The notes under the pieces are model-generated. The model did no database searches and was not told the DNA's origin. It saw nothing but the letters and a program-made list of their open reading frames with translations. The position numbers and the translations under genes were made by a program. A stretch of DNA of 64,000 nt from Kribbella jiaozuonensis (lineage in GTDB: Bacteria > Actinomycetota > Actinomycetes > Propionibacteriales > Kribbellaceae): contig NZ_SZPZ01000001.1 in the NCBI RefSeq assembly GCF_005233875.1, positions 2,170,001 to 2,234,000 on the forward strand, in the 5' to 3' direction. Below are positions 62,160 to 64,000 of this stretch, in pieces. Positions within the stretch are counted from its first letter, which is position 1. Every line of letters begins with the position of its first letter.

Positions 62160-63082
62160 GAGACCCCGAGAATACGACCGTCGAGGTCGAGCTGCCCGAC
62201 GACTTCGACGACTTCTGGGCGACCGGTCTGGCGGACTGTGCGTCGTACCCGCTGGACCCCGTCCTCACCGAGATGCCGACGCTCTCGACCGACAAGGTGA
62301 TCGTCTACGACCTGCGCTATACCAGCTACGGCGGTCTGCGGATCGCCGGCTGGTATACCATCCCGCGCGATCATCCGGCGCCGCTGCCGGCTCTGGTCAC
62401 GATCCCCGGCTACATCTCCGAGCCGACGATCCCGAAGGAATGGTCCGAGCTCGGGTACGCCGCACTCGCCGTCGCGCCGCGCGGCAAGCTCAGGTCGAAC
62501 GAGACGTTCAACCCGGGCTACCCGGGACTGCTGACCCACAACATCGTCGACCCCAACACCTACGGCTATCGCGGGTTCTATCTGGACGTAGTCCGCGCAG
62601 TCGAGGTGTTGCTGGATCGTCCCGACGTCGACAACGGGAGGATCGGGCTGCAGGGATCGAGCCAGGGCGGTGGGCTCGGAATCTCCACAGCCGCGCTGAT
62701 GCCCGACGTGATCCGCTGCGTGGCGGCGGGAGCGCCGTACCTCTGCGGCATCATGACCGCGCCGACGCTGACCCGCTCGTACCCGTACGAGGAGATCAAC
62801 GAGTACCTGCGGATCCACCCGAAGGACGTCGACCGCGTACGCGAGACGGTCGCGTACTACGACGGCCTGAACTTCGCGCCGAAGGTCCAAGCGCCAACTC
62901 TCCTGTACGTCGGCCTCGAGGACGACGTCTGCCCGCCGGAGACCGGGTTCGCACTCCACCGCGCGCTGACCTGCGAGACCACGCTGCGGACCTATCCACA
63001 CTGCGCGCACCACGCCGGCCTGCCGGACGTGATGCGGGTCGTCGAGGACTTCCTCGCCGAGCACCTCACCCCGGGACGGTGA
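62156..63082 (+). CDS. Acetylxylan-esterase-like alpha/beta hydrolase
   Basis: 308 aa, AXE1/cephalosporin-deacetylase family. 'DFDDFWATGLADC' at the N-terminus, 'PALVTIPGYIS', nucleophile LQGSSQGGGLG, Asp in GLEDDVCPPET and His in YPHCAHHAG complete a triad. Likely removes acetyl or other acyl groups from sugars. TTG start overlapping the regulator stop (TTGA), so translation is coupled. Confidence 0.88.
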   Translation: MRDPENTTVEVELPDDFDDFWATGLADCASYPLDPVLTEMPTLSTDKVIVYDLRYTSYGGLRIAGWYTIPRDHPAPLPALVTIPGYISEPTIPKEWSELGYAALAVAPRGKLRSNETFNPGYPGLLTHNIVDPNTYGYRGFYLDVVRAVEVLLDRPDVDNGRIGLQGSSQGGGLGISTAALMPDVIRCVAAGAPYLCGIMTAPTLTRSYPYEEINEYLRIHPKDVDRVRETVAYYDGLNFAPKVQAPTLLYVGLEDDVCPPETGFALHRALTCETTLRTYPHCAHHAGLPDVMRVVEDFLAEHLTPGR

Positions 63083-63086
63083 ACGA

Positions 63087-63932
63087 ATGAACTTCGACAG
63101 CTATTGGTCCGCCGTCGACGACGAGCTGGCGGCGATCCCAGGCCGGCCCGTCCTCGATGTCGTACCGGCGCGGACGACCGACGAAGCCACGTTCTACACG
63201 CTGCGGATCACCAGCACCGGCCCGTACCGCGTGTACGGCAACCTCAGCATCCCGGCCGGCGACGGACCGTTCCCCGCACTCCTCATCACCCCGCGCTACG
63301 GCAGCGTCAACAACATCCCGCACCCGAACGACCGCAGCCGGTACGTCGTACTCAGCCTCATGCACCGCGGGCAGCGGCTCGCCGACGAGGGGTTCGCGGC
63401 GGCGTACCCAGGTCTGCTGACGATGGGCATCGACGACTCCGCGACGTACATCTACCGCGGCATCGCCGCCGACTGCCTACGGGCGGCCGAGTTCCTGCAC
63501 GGACTGGCCGAAGTGGATCCGGAGAAGGTCGCGGTCACCGGCGACGATCTGGCGATGCTGACGGCTGCACGGCGCCCCGGCTTCAGCTCGATTCGCGTGA
63601 CGGATCTCTTGTTCTACAGGGCGATGGAGGCACGCCTCAGGTCATCCCTCTACCCGCTGGAGGAGTTGAACGATCATCTCCGCACAGGCTCCTCAGCCGA
63701 GACCCTCGCCACCACACTGTCGTACTTCGATCCGGCGCGCCACGCGCCCGCGATCAGCTGTCGGACGTTGTTTGCCATCGACAACGAAGAATGGTGCGAG
63801 TCGCTGATCTCTGCCACCCGAGATGCCGAGGTCTACCACGTGACTCACAGAGACGGCACCGACAACGACTTTCTCGACGCCTGGCTCGCGGAGCGATCCG
63901 GAGTACCTGCCATGTCAAAGTTCATCGCATGA
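63087..63932 (+). CDS. Acetylxylan-esterase-like protein lacking the nucleophile motif
   Basis: 281 aa paralogue of the upstream hydrolase ('FYTLRITSTGPYRVYGNLSIPAGDGPFPALLITPRYG', 'YPGLLTMGIDDSATYIYRGIAADCLRAAEFL' align with it). Where the sister has GSSQGG this protein reads VTGDDLAMLTA, so the catalytic Ser and the following Gly residues are absent, and the final Asp/His motifs are also altered (AIDNEEWCES; HVTHRDGT). Probably a non-catalytic partner or a changed activity. ATG start 4 bases after the upstream stop. Confidence 0.8.
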   Translation: MNFDSYWSAVDDELAAIPGRPVLDVVPARTTDEATFYTLRITSTGPYRVYGNLSIPAGDGPFPALLITPRYGSVNNIPHPNDRSRYVVLSLMHRGQRLADEGFAAAYPGLLTMGIDDSATYIYRGIAADCLRAAEFLHGLAEVDPEKVAVTGDDLAMLTAARRPGFSSIRVTDLLFYRAMEARLRSSLYPLEELNDHLRTGSSAETLATTLSYFDPARHAPAISCRTLFAIDNEEWCESLISATRDAEVYHVTHRDGTDNDFLDAWLAERSGVPAMSKFIA

Positions 63933-64000
63933 GCACCCCGCTCGGCGTCCGCCAGGTCATCAACGCCAACGCCACGGTCACGTTCCTCGGCGGCTCGCTG
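63929..64000 (+). CDS. SelA-like PLP-dependent enzyme (N-terminus, cut by window end)
   Basis: 24 codons visible: MSTPLGVRQVINANATVTFLG then GSL. The pattern GVRxVINAxxTxTxLGGS matches the start of SelA-like PLP enzymes, a family that includes selenocysteine synthase but also D-glucosaminate-6-phosphate ammonia-lyase (DgaE) and related catabolic lyases. Given the sugar-hydrolase neighbours a catabolic role is more likely. ATGA overlap with the upstream gene. Confidence 0.7.
   Translation, partial: MSTPLGVRQVINANATVTFLGGSL

Noticed and set aside
63929..64000. Selenocysteine biosynthesis locus
   Set aside because: The SelA-like start alone is shared by catabolic PLP lyases; no selB, selD or tRNA-Sec is seen.

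Overview
The window is high-GC DNA in which most genes abut or overlap by 1-15 bases, with frequent GTG and TTG starts and almost no intergenic space. An S-(hydroxymethyl)mycothiol dehydrogenase, F420-type PPOX proteins, mshD-like double GNATs, a DUF6703 protein and a Zur/Znu system all point to an actinobacterium. The gene mix suggests Kribbella or a close relative of Nocardioidaceae (inference). The backbone is the core actinobacterial chromosome: era, leuA, recO, uppS, zur-znuBCA, glyS, dusB. Accessory modules are set between these genes. I saw no rRNA, tRNA, CRISPR array, transposase or phage gene.

Layout, 0-13 kb: the tail of an upstream gene, a cytidine-deaminase fold protein lacking catalytic residues, era, GNATs, a secreted protein, an SDR/AraC divergon, PPOX, a DUF1800-DUF1501 pair, an OmpR-type two-component system, and leuA behind a Leu-rich leader peptide with a terminator-like hairpin. 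13-20 kb: a complete peptide/nickel-type ABC importer (two permeases, two ATPases, a 69-aa membrane protein, and a Tat/lipoprotein binding protein last). 20-28 kb: a GNAT-GNAT-Nudix fusion, a SAV_915-type protein, an FtsX-family exporter with two ATPases, and an aldo/keto reductase plus NmrA-like pair.

28-33.5 kb: recO and uppS, usually close neighbours, are separated by about 3.7 kb holding a RelE-like toxin with an unusual double-domain antitoxin and a three-gene operon of exported proteins (lipoprotein, PKD-like secreted protein, paralogous lipoprotein). The three-gene operon looks lower in GC and is bracketed by two copies of TTATCCACAG. 33.6-47 kb: a helical protein of unknown function, a DrrAB-like exporter with its own NarL-type two-component system, mscR, an MFS exporter, an ECF sigma factor with a SnoaL-like tail, a second aldo/keto reductase with a MerR regulator and a textbook 19-bp-spacer promoter, a large LuxR/ATPase regulator and an alpha/beta hydrolase.

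47.5-55 kb: a zinc homeostasis block. zur, znuB, znuC and znuA lie on the minus strand, and a YibE/F membrane protein diverges from a single Zur-box-like palindrome. ZnuB, ZnuC, ZnuA and the YibE/F protein all carry His-rich segments. Next come a lone EboE-like protein and an FAD monooxygenase/TetR divergon with two operators. 55-59 kb: DUF6703, an ABM-domain protein, glycyl-tRNA synthetase, a lipoprotein and dusB, followed by about 465 non-coding bases containing three imperfect tandem repeats of about 58 bp. 59.4-64 kb: PPOX, an epimerase, and a divergent operon of an unusual transcriptional regulator, an acetylxylan-esterase-like hydrolase, a second copy whose nucleophile motif is lost, and the start of a SelA-like PLP enzyme cut by the window edge.
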